Source of the DNA: Brachypodium distachyon
Taxonomy: Eukaryota > Streptophyta > Magnoliopsida > Poales > Poaceae
Length of the DNA stretch: 64,000 nt
Direction: 5' to 3'
Assembly: GCF_000005505.3 (NCBI RefSeq)
Contig: NC_016134.3
Coordinates: 24,069,584-24,133,583, forward strand
Shown here piece after piece: positions 23,621 through 34,864 of the stretch (position 1 is its first letter; the number at the start of each line of letters is the position of its first letter). The position numbers were made by a program, and so were the translations under genes. The notes under the pieces are model-generated. The model was not told the DNA's origin, made no database searches, and saw only the letters and a list, made by a program, of their open reading frames with translations.

Positions 23621-24715
23621 TGGTTTGATTCCCGCAACAATTCGTATTATTTAATCCTCTGTTTTGCTATTGTATTTCTATCGATTCCCATGTTTTCTAT
23701 TCTTATTTTCACTTCGAATATAAAAGGCTGAATAGAAGATCTCTAAACAATGATCCTCAAATCCTCAGCTCACACTTGCAAGCCAGACGAGAAGGGTGCG
23801 ATATGGGTGGCGACCGACAATTTGGAATGCCGCTCGCGAGACATCATAACAAGTTGCATATATAGGACACGCCGGTCCAATCGTCTCTCTATTCTTTTCC
23901 TGATGGAAATTCGTAAATTATTACTGCATTATATACTAGTGGAAGAAAAACGGGTAGCCGGCACAACCGCACCTTGGCCTGCAACAGTTTAACTTAAGTC
24001 TGATCAACCTACAAAGCTACCATAGTTTTCCCGGGTGCACCACACGTACAATGATTGTATCGCAACGAGTGAATCAGTGAACATCCTTGTTAGTTGTTAG
24101 TTTGCCCTTTCTGCAAGATCAGTTCAGCCCATACCCAAGTAGCACTATCAAAACTTATCTTATCACAGCATACTGACGAGGCAAACAGCTTCGCTACATG
24201 GACTCTAATTTTTGTCTCCTTCTCTTCTTGTTTTTTTTGGGTGAAAGGTTCGATAAATATCCGAGGTGGTCCGCAACCAAATCAGTCTGTTAGAAAAGCA
24301 TATGCCGACGTGCCACGCAAGCGATGCAGTACAGCACAGCGCAGCGCAGAGCCTAGTAGCTAGTGCTTCTAGAAGCTTTAGAAAGCCGGCCATGGATTGC
24401 CACCGATCAACGGCATAATCATTTCCCTGAAAGCTGACCCCTTCAGCGACAACTCACTTTACAACGGTGCTCCTACTATAACTCTGTACCGTACTCCAGT
24501 ACTGTACTAGTACCTTGGAGGAGGGTAGAGCTTCTAGAAGCCCATGCATCAGTCTCCTCTCTCCCTGAACAGTTCACGCCCTTGGTGTGTCGAAGCGTCA
24601 GGTGAGCAGCAACTCCAGATCTAGCCGTGCCGTGCCCCCCCCCCCTCATGTGTAAGTGGGTCCCGCATGTAAGAGAGCGTGTGTCCTCTCCTGTGTGCTC
24701 CAAACAGAGGCTGTG
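23621..24715. other. intergenic, nothing recognised
   Basis: There is no supported gene in this stretch. Short open frames lack domains. A poly-C run (C10) is present near 24636. Confidence 0.4.
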
Positions 24716-24739
24716 GATGGATGGATGGATGGATGGATG
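24716..24739. repeat. (TGGA)n microsatellite
   Basis: Five to six consecutive TGGA/GGAT units are visible. Confidence 0.9.
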
Positions 24740-24968
24740 ATTGACGGCGCCATTCGGTGGGCTTGATCCGGCACTCCGGCTTTTGTTAACACCGAAGCGC
24801 ACGAGCTCGATGGAGACCGGTCTCCCTCCACATCAGATCTCACAGCAGATGAGCTGCACATCATCTCCCGTGGCCACTTCCCCGCGTTCTTATCCTCACT
24901 CCACCTTCTCTGCCCCCATCCGTCCCATGTTAACCTCCCAGTCGAGTTTTCCAAACCCTAATATAATA

Positions 24969-25073
24969 CTTCCTCTGTCCCGTGTCGAAATATTACATGT
25001 ATCTAAACGTTTTTTAGTTATAGATGTATTCATGTTTGAAAAATTTAAATACTTATTATGAGACGGAGAGGAG
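24969..25073. mobile_element. Stowaway MITE, partly degraded
   Basis: The left end CTTCCTCTGTCCCGTGTCG follows a TA. The interior ATATTACATGTATCTAAACG is shared with other Stowaway copies in the window. The right end GAGACGGAGAGGAG has lost the perfect GGGAG-TA boundary. Confidence 0.65.
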
Positions 25074-25079
25074 AAAGAA

Positions 25080-26350
25080 CTTAACATAATGTACAGGAAA
25101 AAGTTATTTGAAAACGATAAGGAGGAGAAGATAATTGAGGTCACTGTCACCAGCGCGATCTAGCTAGGCATGTGTCACGGACCTATCCAGTTTCTTCCAC
25201 TTTTCTTCTGAGCGAGAATGACCGATCGAGTCGGCTGATCTGATCTTTCCATCGTGTGGAAAAACTGGGTGGCGTGTGTGTCGGCTTGTCTGGAGCTCGG
25301 AGGGCGGCAAGGAGCCAAACAAGTTGGAAAAAGAGAAATGTAAAAGCCTGCAATCTAGTCAAAGAAGAGATGATTAAGAATTTCTTTACTGCGGTGTGTT
25401 CGTTCTGATCCCAGATACAGCGACATCCGCGTGGTTAATTTCTTCGGAAGAAAGGTACCGTGCATATATCATTGCGGTTAGGCCCCTCGCAATATTAACG
25501 TTCGGTTTTAACCGCTGCCACGTGCCCCTGGTTGCTCTCAGCCCACTGCTGACCTTTGTCTCTAGCCACTGATGTTCAGGATCGAAGCAACAAGGAGCTT
25601 TCCTTCGACAACATGATACTCGAGTAAGAAGGATGGATGTCAACTGCATTGGCCGCAGAAGCCGCCTCCTTCGTCGTTCCGTCGTTTACAGCCAAACCGA
25701 CCTTTGCTCATTAATTAGCCACCACAGCTGACAGCCTTCAACCGTACCATAAAGCCGAGGGCAACGGTTAAACACTCTCGTAAACTTAGCCTGAACACCC
25801 ATTGTTGGACTTGCTGAACAAGTGTTGGAATTCGTCTGAAGTATTTATACTCAGTATTTAGATTTTACCATAAGTATCTGAATTTTACTAGACACGTACT
25901 TTAGCAAATAGAACAAACAAATGATTTTCTGAACAAAGATGATAGTTTTATTTTATGGTGAGCTAGGTCCAACAGCATCTGGCGAGGAAAAACAAGAACA
26001 AAAACAACGTCTAATTCATCTGTCAATATATATTGAAAGTCGAAAACAAAATGATAGTGGTTTTGTGAGATCTTTCAAGACTCCTCGTGAGTCTCGGGTC
26101 GTAGAAACACGTCGTAAATACCACCGAAACTTGTGACGGTAGAGAAAATTACGTGAAGTCTGCTATGCACACTAGTAGACATTATCGGCTCACGTAAGTA
26201 GAACTTGACATCGGCGGGTGACATGTCCAAATGGCATGGAGCGCACCCCTGGATGCATGACATGGCATGGCATGCAGCGGCATGTGAAACCTGGCATCAG
26301 TTACTGCATTATGAAACAGCGTCGCACTGTGTTTATGATTTGTTTAATTA
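25080..26350. other. intergenic, nothing recognised
   Basis: No gene or clear mobile element is visible. A GCATGG/ATGCAT-rich patch occurs near 26230-26285. Confidence 0.4.
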
Positions 26351-26355
26351 TCTAC

Positions 26356-26450
26356 TGCCTCCGATATAATATTACTTGTTGCTTCCAAAAATATATTACT
26401 TGTTACATATTTATTACAAAGTAGTACTAAACTAGTAACAAGCCGGAGGG
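26356..26450. mobile_element. possible small Stowaway-like MITE
   Basis: TACTGCCTCCGATATAA and the reverse of CCGGAGGGTGTA resemble weak Stowaway ends, with ATATTACTTGTT-type inverted sequence inside. The match is short, so the call is uncertain. Confidence 0.35.
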
Positions 26451-26820
26451 TGTAACTTAAATGTCGCTTAGAGCAAATCCAACCGCCCCCCTAAAGGTTT
26501 GGGGGACATCGGTGCGAAAATTTCGACCCAGCCGGCCTCCCAATTTGTTTTTTTAGCCGGCGCGGCCCAAAAGGTTAGCCGGCGCACCAGGCCGAACCCA
26601 GTCCACGCGCGGGGGGGGGGCGGCTAGTGGGGCGCCAGCGCAACGCGTTATTGCAGCGGGCGCGTGATGTCAGCGACTAATTAATCGCCTCACCGGTTTC
26701 TCACCGGACCCTCCTCGGTCCCAGAGTGGATTTTAATGGCGGTAGCCCGCCAGTTGGCACGCGGCCGCGCCCCCGCCCATTATCGTCGCATTCACACGCC
26801 CGCAGGTTCGCATTCCGGCG

Positions 26821-26908
26821 CTATAAAAAGGGGTGACCACCAGCGGTACTCGGCATTCCTCTCGCCGCCTCCTCCCTCTCGCCCTCTATCGCCTAAACCC
26901 TAAACCCT
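26821..26908 (+). promoter_or_regulatory. TATA box and telo-box inside the Harbinger-like element
   Basis: TATAAAAA at 26822-26829 lies about 100 bases upstream of the decayed ATG. A doubled telo-box (CCTAAACCCTAAACCC) at 26891-26907 sits in the inferred 5' leader. Such boxes are common in promoters and leaders of growth-related plant genes. Confidence 0.5.
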
Positions 26909-26928
26909 CAGACGCCACCTCCGAAGCC

Positions 26929-27463
26929 ATGGCTTCTGGCGACGAGACCTAGCGCCGCGCGATGCTTACGCTCGAGAAGGCCAAGGCCCTCCACGAGCAC
27001 GAGTACACCCCACTCCGGCGGGCCGGCACCGGTATAGGGTCGGTCCACCCCACTCCGGCTCCGACTCGTCCCGCAACGCCTCCTCGCCGGCGATGCGCAT
27101 CAAGGACGAGTCAGGTTCGTCCTCCCGCCGACGGGTGCCGGAGCCGCCTCGCAGCCATCTCCGCCTTGTCCGAACAAAGCCGGAGCCGACTTACGAGCGC
27201 TTGGCGCTCGAATGGCGACAGGACGGCGACCCCGAGTAGTTCCTGGGGATGCTGGCGGCGGAGCGCGCCAGCCAGCGCGAGGCCGAGGAGGCAAAACGCC
27301 TCGGCCTTGTCATGGCGGATGCAGAGACCGAGGCATGGAGCGGCCAAGAGGCAGCGAGGGAGGCGCCGAGAAGAAGGCGGGGAAGAGGCCGAAGCCGGAG
27401 GTGAAGGTGGAGCCGATCATCCTCAACTCCGATGATGCCTACCTCGCCGACTTCAGCGATTAG
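26929..27463 (+). pseudogene. decayed gene-like ORF carried by the Harbinger-like element
   Basis: An ATG at 26929 is preceded by a CTATAAAAAGG TATA box (26821) and a doubled CCTAAACCCTAAACCC motif (26891), so the layout resembles a promoter plus gene. The frame has a stop at codon 8 and then reads on with LEKAKALHEHEYTPLRRAG. Past about 27090 the protein-like signal moves to another frame (KPEPTYERLALEWRQDGDPE, then a stop, then FLGMLAAERASQREAEEAKR). It returns near the end as VKVEPIILNSDDAYLADFSD before TAG at 27461. The reconstructed product would be charged and low in complexity. I do not recognise the family; it may be an ORF typical of this transposon group rather than a captured host gene. 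Confidence 0.55.
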
Positions 27464-27940
27464 CGCGGCCGTTTTTTTATTTTAGAATTATGTAATAAAA
27501 ACTTTATGTTTAATTAAATTCCGTCAAGTTTAGTTAAAGTTTCACCTACTTCATTTAAATTTCGCCGAATTTAGTTAAATTTTGCCCATTTTCAATTTTT
27601 GGGGAGTTGGTATTGGGGGTGTGGCTGGATCACAGCGGAACCCTAAAAAAATTTAAAAAACATCGCGTGGACGCTAAATGGGGGGCGCGGCTGGAGATGC
27701 TCTTACAATCTCAGACTTAGCTAGCCGTTGCCTGCCCACATGTAAAACACCGCGTGGGCGTCGGTGAAGCCTGGGTTAATTGGCTCGTGGCCATATTATA
27801 TTCCCGAAGATCATATTAATCCAGCGATTGTTTGAAGATCTCTCCCGATGCCAGAAACTTGAAGCAAACAAATCTAACTTGGGGCTCCATTAAGGTTTCA
27901 TAACAACGATCACTAATCTCACTCTGCAATCGGGCCGTAA

Positions 27941-28217
27941 GGCTAGTCATAGTGGGGAGTAACATAAACCAGTAACATGCATACATATGTTACTAGTCTA
28001 TGTTATTACTTTAATTTTGCGTAGTAACATATTTGTGGTAACATAGAAACCTCATTTATTAGCTTTATAAAGTCATTCTATCTTGGTAAGTGTGATGTGA
28101 TGATAACATATTTAGTTACTGTAATACTCTTTTTTCTCATTAATAACATGACATATCGTAAAAATTGTTTAGTTGGCATTTTAGTTACCACCTTTGTTAC
28201 TATCACTATGACTAGTC
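27941..28217. mobile_element. Tourist-like MITE (277 bp)
   Basis: The ends GGCTAGTCATAGTG and CACTATGACTAGTC are inverted repeats, flanked by TAA at 27938-27940 and 28218-28220. The interior is rich in GTAACAT / ATGTTAC blocks that pair with each other. These traits fit a PIF/Harbinger-derived Tourist MITE. Confidence 0.88.
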
Positions 28218-28360
28218 TAATGCCATAGGTAATCAAGACTTTGACGGACTATGCTGTGCCACCGCTACAGTGAAGAGTCTTTGGCCTTTTAGGCTTTTAG
28301 CCATTAGAAATTATACACGCCCAAGGTTTGCACTGAACAGTCGATATCAGCTTTGTACTA

Positions 28361-28998
28361 AATTCATTCCAATTAAGAACACGAGATCAAATTTTACAAC
28401 TCTTATTGGTGGTTTCGTGGCGATCTAGACGGTCACAAGCCATTTTCTGAACACACAGTCACAGTACTGATCAGCATTCCATTACCACGAGTCTTACTTT
28501 AGACAACACACCGAAAATTCGTCCACGAAGGACAGCAGTAGCAGAGCACAAATGCACAATGAATGAATGAGTCAGCCGGCACACAAACAGCAGCTTGCAA
28601 TGCTCTATTGCTTTTCGTACTACCATCAAGACCAAGTTGGCATATTTATTTCATTCTAATTAAGAAAGCTGTAGTATCGTCAAATTTATTCTAATTACGA
28701 ACACAAGATCAAATTTTACAACCCTTTATCGTGGTTTTCGTGGCGATCTACACAGTAACAACTCACAAGCCATTTCTAGTACACCCAATTGTTAATCAGC
28801 ATTCCATTACCACGAGTCTTACTCTAGACAACACACAGAAAACTTCCTTTTGTTTTTGTTTTTTGCGAAGAACACACAGAAAACTTGTCCACGAAAGGAC
28901 ACCAGTAGAGCACAATGAATGAACCCGCCGGCACACAAACAGCAGCAGAGCAGCTTGCAATGCTCTACTACCGTCAGAACCAAGTTGGCATATTTAAA
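28361..28998. repeat. imperfect tandem duplication upstream of the F-box gene
   Basis: Copy A (about 28361-28650) and copy B (about 28682-28998) share ordered blocks such as GATCAAATTTTACAAC, ATTCCATTACCACGAGTCTT, CCGGCACACAAACAGCAGC and CCAAGTTGGCATATTTA. Copy B has an extra T-rich insert with a repeated AACACACAGAAAACTT near 28835-28885. Copy B ends about 135 bases before the start codon of the F-box/kelch gene, so the duplication lies in its promoter region. Confidence 0.85.
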
Positions 28999-29059
28999 AT
29001 CTGCTTAGCTGTCTGACAGTGCCCCAATCAACGAGCGCCACGTAGCACCGCTATTCTTC

Positions 29060-29066
29060 TATTTAA
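29060..29066 (+). promoter_or_regulatory. TATA-like box of the F-box/kelch gene
   Basis: TATTTAA lies 67-73 bases upstream of the ATG at 29133, leaving room for a 5' leader of about 35-45 bases. The position is typical of plant class II promoters. Confidence 0.5.
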
Positions 29067-29132
29067 CCCCGCTCCCGGGGAGCGAAGAGAGCCATCCATT
29101 CCGTATCCAGAAAGCCAAAGCTCACAAGAAAG

Positions 29133-30281
29133 ATGAGGAACCCAAAGAGCCGTGCGAAAGAGTGCGAGGTCGCGGCCGCCAGCGCCAAGCAGCAGCACAT
29201 CGACCTCATCCCGGGGATGCCGGACGACGTCGCCGTCGACTGCCTGGCGCGCGTCCCGCACGGGTCCTACCGCTCCATGCGCCGCGTCTGCCGCGGCTGG
29301 CGGACCGCCGCCGCCGAGCCGGCCTTCGCCCTGGCCCGCGCCGAGGCCGGCGCCAACGAGGACCTCGTCTTCCTCCTCCAGTTCAGCAACCCGTCCGCGG
29401 CGGCGGCCATGGCGGACGCCGCGCCGGAGAGCGCTAACGCCCAGGCCGCGGCGGCGTACGGGGTCGCCGTGTACAACGTCACCACGGGCGAGTGGCACCG
29501 CGAGAGCGCGGCGCCGCCCGTGCCCATGTTCGCGCAGTGCGCGGCCGTGGGGAGCCGCGTGGCGGTTCTCGGCGGGTGGGATCCCCAGACATTCGAGCCC
29601 GTGGCGGACGTCCACGTCCTCGACGCCGCGACCGGCGTCTGGCGCCGCGGGGCGCCCATGAGATCCGCGCGGTCCTTCTTCGCCTGCGCCGAAGCCGGCG
29701 GAAAGATCTACGTCGCGGGTGGGCACGACAAGCTGAAGAACGCGCTGAAGACGGCGGAGGCGTACGACGCGGAGGCCGACGGGTGGGACCCGCTGCCGGA
29801 CATGTCGGAGGAGCGCGACGAGTGCGACGGCATGGCGACCGTGGCAGGGGACAAGTTCCTGGCCGTGAGCGGGTACCGCACGGGGCGGCAGGGCGGCTTC
29901 GAGCGCGACGCCGAGTGGTTCGACCCGGAGACCCGCGAGTGGCGCCGCCTGGAGCGCGTCAGGGCGCCGCCGTCGGCCGCGCACGTCGTGGTGCGCGGCC
30001 GCGTCTGGTGCATCGAGGGGACGGCCGTCATGGAGTGGCGCGGGGAGCGGCGCGGGTGGCTCGAGGTCGGGCCGTACCCGCCGGGGCTCAAGCCCGGCAC
30101 GGCGCGCGCGGTGGCTGTCGGTGGTGGGGAGCAAGTGGTGGTGACCGGCGCCATCGAGTCCGAGGGAGGCGGGCGGCACGCGTTGTGGGTGTTCGACGTA
30201 AAGTCCAAGAGCTGGACCATTGTGCGCCCGCCGCCGGAGTTCGCCGGCTTCGTCTTCTCCATGGCATCCGTCCGCGTGTGA
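29133..30281 (+). CDS. F-box/kelch-repeat protein (KMD/KFB-like)
   Basis: This single-exon gene encodes 382 residues. An F-box lies near residues 25-68 (DLIPGMPDDVAVDCLARVP, then VCRGWR), which would bind SKP1 in an SCF ubiquitin ligase. Kelch motifs follow, with GG doublets and spaced Tyr/Trp: AVLGGWDP, IYVAGGHDKLKNALKTAEAY, and LAVSGYRTG with FDPETREWRRL. The segment DMSEERDEC and the order of motifs resemble Arabidopsis KISS ME DEADLY / KFB proteins. Those target type-B response regulators and phenylalanine ammonia-lyase for degradation. The substrate of this protein cannot be read from sequence. It is very GC-rich at third positions, as many intronless grass genes are, and the frame is intact. 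The ATG at 29133 is the first after the TATA box. A role in cytokinin or phenylpropanoid control is inference from the family. Confidence 0.92.
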   Translation: MRNPKSRAKECEVAAASAKQQHIDLIPGMPDDVAVDCLARVPHGSYRSMRRVCRGWRTAAAEPAFALARAEAGANEDLVFLLQFSNPSAAAAMADAAPESANAQAAAAYGVAVYNVTTGEWHRESAAPPVPMFAQCAAVGSRVAVLGGWDPQTFEPVADVHVLDAATGVWRRGAPMRSARSFFACAEAGGKIYVAGGHDKLKNALKTAEAYDAEADGWDPLPDMSEERDECDGMATVAGDKFLAVSGYRTGRQGGFERDAEWFDPETREWRRLERVRAPPSAAHVVVRGRVWCIEGTAVMEWRGERRGWLEVGPYPPGLKPGTARAVAVGGGEQVVVTGAIESEGGGRHALWVFDVKSKSWTIVRPPPEFAGFVFSMASVRV

Positions 30282-33060
30282 CGATGAACAACAACCTTCG
30301 GACGATGCCTCTATCCCGGAGTTGCCCGCCTCGCACGACCAAGAAGAGTACTGCTAGTGAGTATGTATGTACGTGTTCTTGACTTGCCCTGTTTCTGCCA
30401 TGGATGGATCTGAGTTCTGAGATCTCGTCGCCTGAGATCTGCGCGTCGTGGATCCATCAACTACTAGTATGATCAGATCATCAGACAAACTGGAGGAAAG
30501 ATTAAAAAAAAATCCTTTAGGAACGAAGCTTGTGAGATCTGCCAGTTAGTCATGGCTTTGAAATCTCCTCTCCGCTCTTCTCTTGCTGTTGAGACAGCCT
30601 TCCTCCCTCTTCTGCTTTTGGTGTTTTTGTCCCAAAGATAGAGAGGATTGCTCCGTGATAGTAGCAATCGATCATTGTACAATACCATTCTAAAAAATTG
30701 GAAAAAACCATCAGTTTTTCCTCCGAAGAAAACCGTCTAGTTTCTCTTCTCATGATCAAGATCCAGATCTGCCAGTAGCTGCAAAGATGCTGGAATATTC
30801 GCAGCGGAAGCGGATGTGCGAGCCACCTCCATTGCCGGTGGCTCGCCGGCGTAGAATAATCAATCAACCAATCAATCAGTGAGCCTATGTTTCCTTTTCA
30901 TTTCTTTTTCTTCTGTGTGTGCATTATTGTGGGCGGCTGGCAGCCGGCCAGCTGCTAGAATAAACCCGGAGAAGAGAAAAGAGTTGACGCCGCTGCTTGC
31001 CGATCTTTTCTTTTAGCCGCTAGTTGAGGCCTCGCATTCCACGCAACAGCAATCGGCGGAACCAGCCAGCCAGCCAGCCACCCACGTCGCCATCGGCTCC
31101 GATGAGGTCGATTATGGCGTCCGTCCGTCCGTGCTTGCATCACGATTCTGAACCGTTCAATCGTTCATCTGTCTTGTTTCCACGGACGGATAGCTGTTGC
31201 AACTGTATCCACTTCTTTCTTTCTTTCTTTCTTTCTTTTCTAACAAGAGAGTTCTTCTGTTAGAGAAAGTTGAATCCGGAGGATCTCTCAGGTTGCTGTT
31301 AACCTCTCGTACTGCCGATCTTTCTGGGTTTTGGGGCAATGAAACTTGCAAGGGACGAAATTGACTGTGAGGCTCATCGGTTGTGGTTCTCCACACACAC
31401 AGGTAGCTCTAGCTTATTTGCATCAATCATGTTAATGTCGACAATAATGGGAGAGGCTAGGAAGATAAGGATGACAGATCACACGCCGCCGTCCATGTAT
31501 AGTTTGTTTTTGCCTATGGCTACGGATGCATTTGTTTTTGGGAAAAGTTTTGGCTTTGGATGCTGACATGCTGAGATGAGCAATTTTGCAGTAGCGTCCG
31601 GAGAACAAACACTTATTAGCCAGCCAGCACATGGTCACGGACTGACGGTTTAATAAGGACCTTTCTTGGAACTTTGGAAGCTCCACATCAGAATTCAGAA
31701 CAGCCTTGTGTGGCCATGACATGTAAGTAGGATGCAATTAGGCCTCCTAAATTCCACCTGTTTGTACTTGTGACCATCCACAAACTTTTGGCTCGTCAAC
31801 AACTTGCGTCTGTACCGGTTAGGGAAAGTAGGAGACAGAGGAATAGAGGTTGTATCGGCCCATTGCCTGCTCCCAATGCCATCTGGTCCCCGGGGGCTCT
31901 GAATCTCTAAATACATGTAGTACAAAGTTTTGAGAGATCCTCGAAAACATTTGGCACGTGTATGCAACATGTATGTACCATGAAATTCCGGGTTTAAATT
32001 CGTATCACAGATCGAGATAAAGAAGACGAACAAGACAGATTAGCCATAATGGACCGTGTTAACACGGCCAAATTTGTCCCTTTTTCGATCATTAGCACAG
32101 TAGAAATGCCATGCTGCAAGAAAGCCATTCCGTTTTCGATCATTCTCTCCGATCTCTGGCTTTGGACGTCCATTTCCACGAACTTATAGTCAAGTTTGCT
32201 GTAAATATATAGCAGCAGGGGAGCCATCAATTAATGCCCACGCAGTATTTGGTAAAGAAATGTACGTGTAGTGTAGTTGGCGTTGAAGTTCACTTCTGCT
32301 TTCTTATGCCTTTCCACGAGAGATGTAGTCCAATGCTCCTTTGTTATCCTGATTCAGAAGTGTTTCGAGTGGAAAAAGGTACTACTGACAAGCAAAGAGT
32401 TCGATCTGTGAGAGTTGTGTCCCAGATGAGAAGAATGCGTGGAAGGCTCGATTGCCAGAAATGCAAGTTCAGGTATTGTTCGTGCACAGACGTCATATGC
32501 ACGCTTTCTAGTCTTCACTAATGTGGAGTAGTACGACAGCACTGCCCGGTAGTACAAACAAATTGGTGACAAGTAGGGCGTTTGGCTCGAACTCGAAGCA
32601 ATAAAACGAGTATAGCCATGTTCGGTTCTGAACACGATAGCATATATAGCGAGTTTAACAAGTCGAATAACAAGCTACTAGTATAACTCAAATCAAATTT
32701 AGCCCAAGACACGATGGATTCAGCAAGAAGCCCAAGAATCCAACACTACTCACTCTTCTGGCCCATCACTCACCTCTCTTCTTGTCCTACCCTAACACCC
32801 ATCCACATGTCTCTAGACGCACACAAACTCTTCCCGTTATCCTCCTCTTGTATCGAACATCCCAACTCGTGAGTTACACCGAAATTGTAAGAACAACAGG
32901 GTATCTAAGAAAGATACGATATAATGTGCAAACTGGTACATATGAATCGTGTATAGAGTAAAAAACAGGACCCATGGGGAGCAGACAACCCTCAGGAATA
33001 AGAACTTCTCACGCAAGTCCTGATAATCTCCGAACCTCAGTCCCACCTATACACAACGGC
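30282..33060. other. intergenic, nothing recognised except simple repeats
   Basis: Between the F-box gene and a SINE-like remnant I see no gene. (CTTT)n lies at 31210-31238. A 95-codon ATG frame at 32234-32521 is cysteine-rich near its end but has no domain or promoter context. The first few hundred bases presumably hold the 3' UTR of the F-box gene. Confidence 0.45.
31210..31238. repeat. (CTTT)n microsatellite
   Basis: About seven CTTT units run without interruption. Confidence 0.9.
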
Positions 33061-33061
33061 A

Positions 33062-33235
33062 TTGTGACCCGCAAGAGACCGAGACGGACTTTAGATTTGT
33101 GCTTTGGCGTGGGGTAAACGAGATTTTTTTTAAACCTTTAACCCCGTCCTAAAAATTCGCTCCCAAGGGAGTAAGTCAAACCCAGGATCTTGGAGGTTCC
33201 ACTAGAACCCTGATCATTAGGCTAGAGACCCTTCC
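33062..33235 (-). mobile_element. SINE-like remnant (Au-type?)
   Basis: On the minus strand the segment reads as a tRNA-like head with a B-box-like GATCCTGGGTTTGACTTACT. GGGAGCGAATTTTTAGGACG and an A-run ending in AAAATCTCG follow. This arrangement recalls the Au SINE of Triticeae. The A box is poor and the ends are not sharply defined, so the family call is tentative. Confidence 0.4.
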
Positions 33236-33239
33236 ATAA

Positions 33240-34185
33240 AATCGTATATGAACCAGTCTTCCATTGTCGATAAGATGTTTGCCCTTCCAACTCCTTCAAT
33301 ATTTTCGAAATCTTTCTTCTCCCCATCAAAATTCTATATATAAAACTCCCTATGATAAATGAGAACACCAAGGTAAGCTGAGAACAACGGACTCTCCACT
33401 GAACATCCAAAATATTCACTATACTGATCCTTCCTCGTCAGCCACCAAACGAGACATCACCAGACTCCAGTCTCCAGTGCAACATAGTTCTTCCACATAT
33501 GTTGGAGATCGAGGCCCCGGGGGCTATGGTGCTTACTAGAAAAAATGGCGTGTCCTTCTCCGCCGTGCTACAGTCATCAACCGGGGACAGATGACAGTAA
33601 GTTCTTGGCGTATCCGTGCTGGAGACGTCAGTGTAATCCAACTGTTTGGGCACGTACTAATTCACTGTTCTGTTTCCAAGTGGAGCAACGTCCTTCAACG
33701 ACACGCTCCAAAACAAAAGGGAACGAGTAGTAAATATCGAAATATATATCCAGACGGAGCCGGCGATCGACGCATATGTCCTCTTCCATACGGACTGATT
33801 CCCCAATACGCACATCTACATTATTTAAAAATACAGCAAAGTTGGAGAAATGAGATGTGCGCACACACACAAAAAAAAACTATTTTTTGTTCAAAATCAT
33901 GGCATTTATGCAGTGCCAAAAAGAGAAATGTCTCAACCAAAGTAAACAGTTTCAGAACATGTCAGCAATGCTCTGCTTGATGGAATGTTCCGAAGCCGAC
34001 GTTGAATGGTCTCCCGCGCTTAAAAAACAACATTTCTTGTTATACGCCCAGATCCTTTTACTTAGGTTGTGCTTGCGAGAATAACTCAACGGAATTATTT
34101 CTGTTTCAAGTTAGATGTTTGGACTATCTGAAGGGGAAAAGAAACCAAATTTTTTTTTTCGAAACGGAATGAAACCAATTTTGTA
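33240..34185. other. intergenic, nothing recognised
   Basis: No supported gene is seen. A 129-codon frame at 33591-33980 has no recognisable domain. Confidence 0.4.
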
Positions 34186-34267
34186 CTCCCTCCATCTCAA
34201 AATAAGTGATGCGGATTTGTATACAAATTTATACAAATCCACGTCACTTATTTCGAAACGGAGGGAG
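34186..34267. mobile_element. Stowaway MITE, near-perfect hairpin (82 bp)
   Basis: CTCCCTCCATCTCAAAATAA and the reverse of its right end match, and TA flanks both sides (34184-34185 and 34268-34269). The middle GGATTTGTATA / TACAAATCC also pairs, so nearly the whole element folds on itself. Confidence 0.92.
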
Positions 34268-34756
34268 TATTTTGAACGATGCTTCCATGGTACTACGTAC
34301 ATACTTGCAGCAAGTCATTGCCTTTGCAAGGCCGTGGACATCTTTTCCGTAACAGGAGCAGTGGTCAGTATATATATAACATATTCCCTTATGTTTTTTG
34401 TTTTGTTTTTTTACCCGCAAAAAAAAACATAGGGGGGAAAAAACGTAAGCACAGACTTATAAGTTGATTATGACATATCCTAATTGACAACTGTGCCCTC
34501 AAATTGTTAGTAAGCACAGACTACATAGACAGAGGGATCAAAGGTCTAGACACTTGGAAAACGGAGGACTTGGAAAGTGACAACGCCTTAGAGAAAACAT
34601 GTACGGAGTACAACTGACTTAAATTACCACAATCCGCCGGCAACCCAACGCTAATGCCAGTATATGTATATATATCTAGCACTTAATTGCTTGCCAAAAA
34701 ATCATTTCTTTAAGGCAAGACAGAGTGACAGACAATTCTTATGATCGTGTACTTTG

Positions 34757-34764
34757 TATATAAG
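34757..34764 (+). promoter_or_regulatory. TATA box of the HGSNAT-like gene
   Basis: TATATAAG lies 101-108 bases before the ATG at 34865. This is a normal plant spacing, leaving a leader of about 70 bases. Confidence 0.55.
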
Positions 34765-34864
34765 TTCACCATTCATGAATCTCATCAAATTAGGATTGTA
34801 AGTCACCTATATGTACGTAGAGCCATAGAGGGATGATCTGAGTGAGTTGTACACACAATTATCT

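Larger units (their letters stand above)
26471..27702. mobile_element. non-autonomous Harbinger-like element (1.23 kb) with gene-like cargo
   Basis: The left end GAGCAAATCCAACCGCCCCC and the reverse of GGCTGGAGATGCTC form terminal inverted repeats. TTA lies on both sides (26468-26470 and 27703-27705), matching the 3-base TWA target of PIF/Harbinger elements. There is no transposase. The inside is very GC-rich from 26560 to 27470 and carries a TATA box, a telomere-like CCCTAAA repeat and a decayed open frame. The last 230 bases are AT-rich with AGTTTAGTTAAA-type repeats. Confidence 0.75.

Noticed and set aside
29028..30179. 383-codon open frame on the minus strand over the F-box/kelch gene
   Set aside because: It is the mirror of a GC-rich coding strand. 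Its product is Arg/Pro/Ala/His-rich with no domain, while the plus strand encodes a clear F-box/kelch protein.
32234..32521. 95-codon cysteine-containing frame
   Set aside because: No signal peptide, spaced-cysteine pattern of a known peptide family, or conserved context could be seen.
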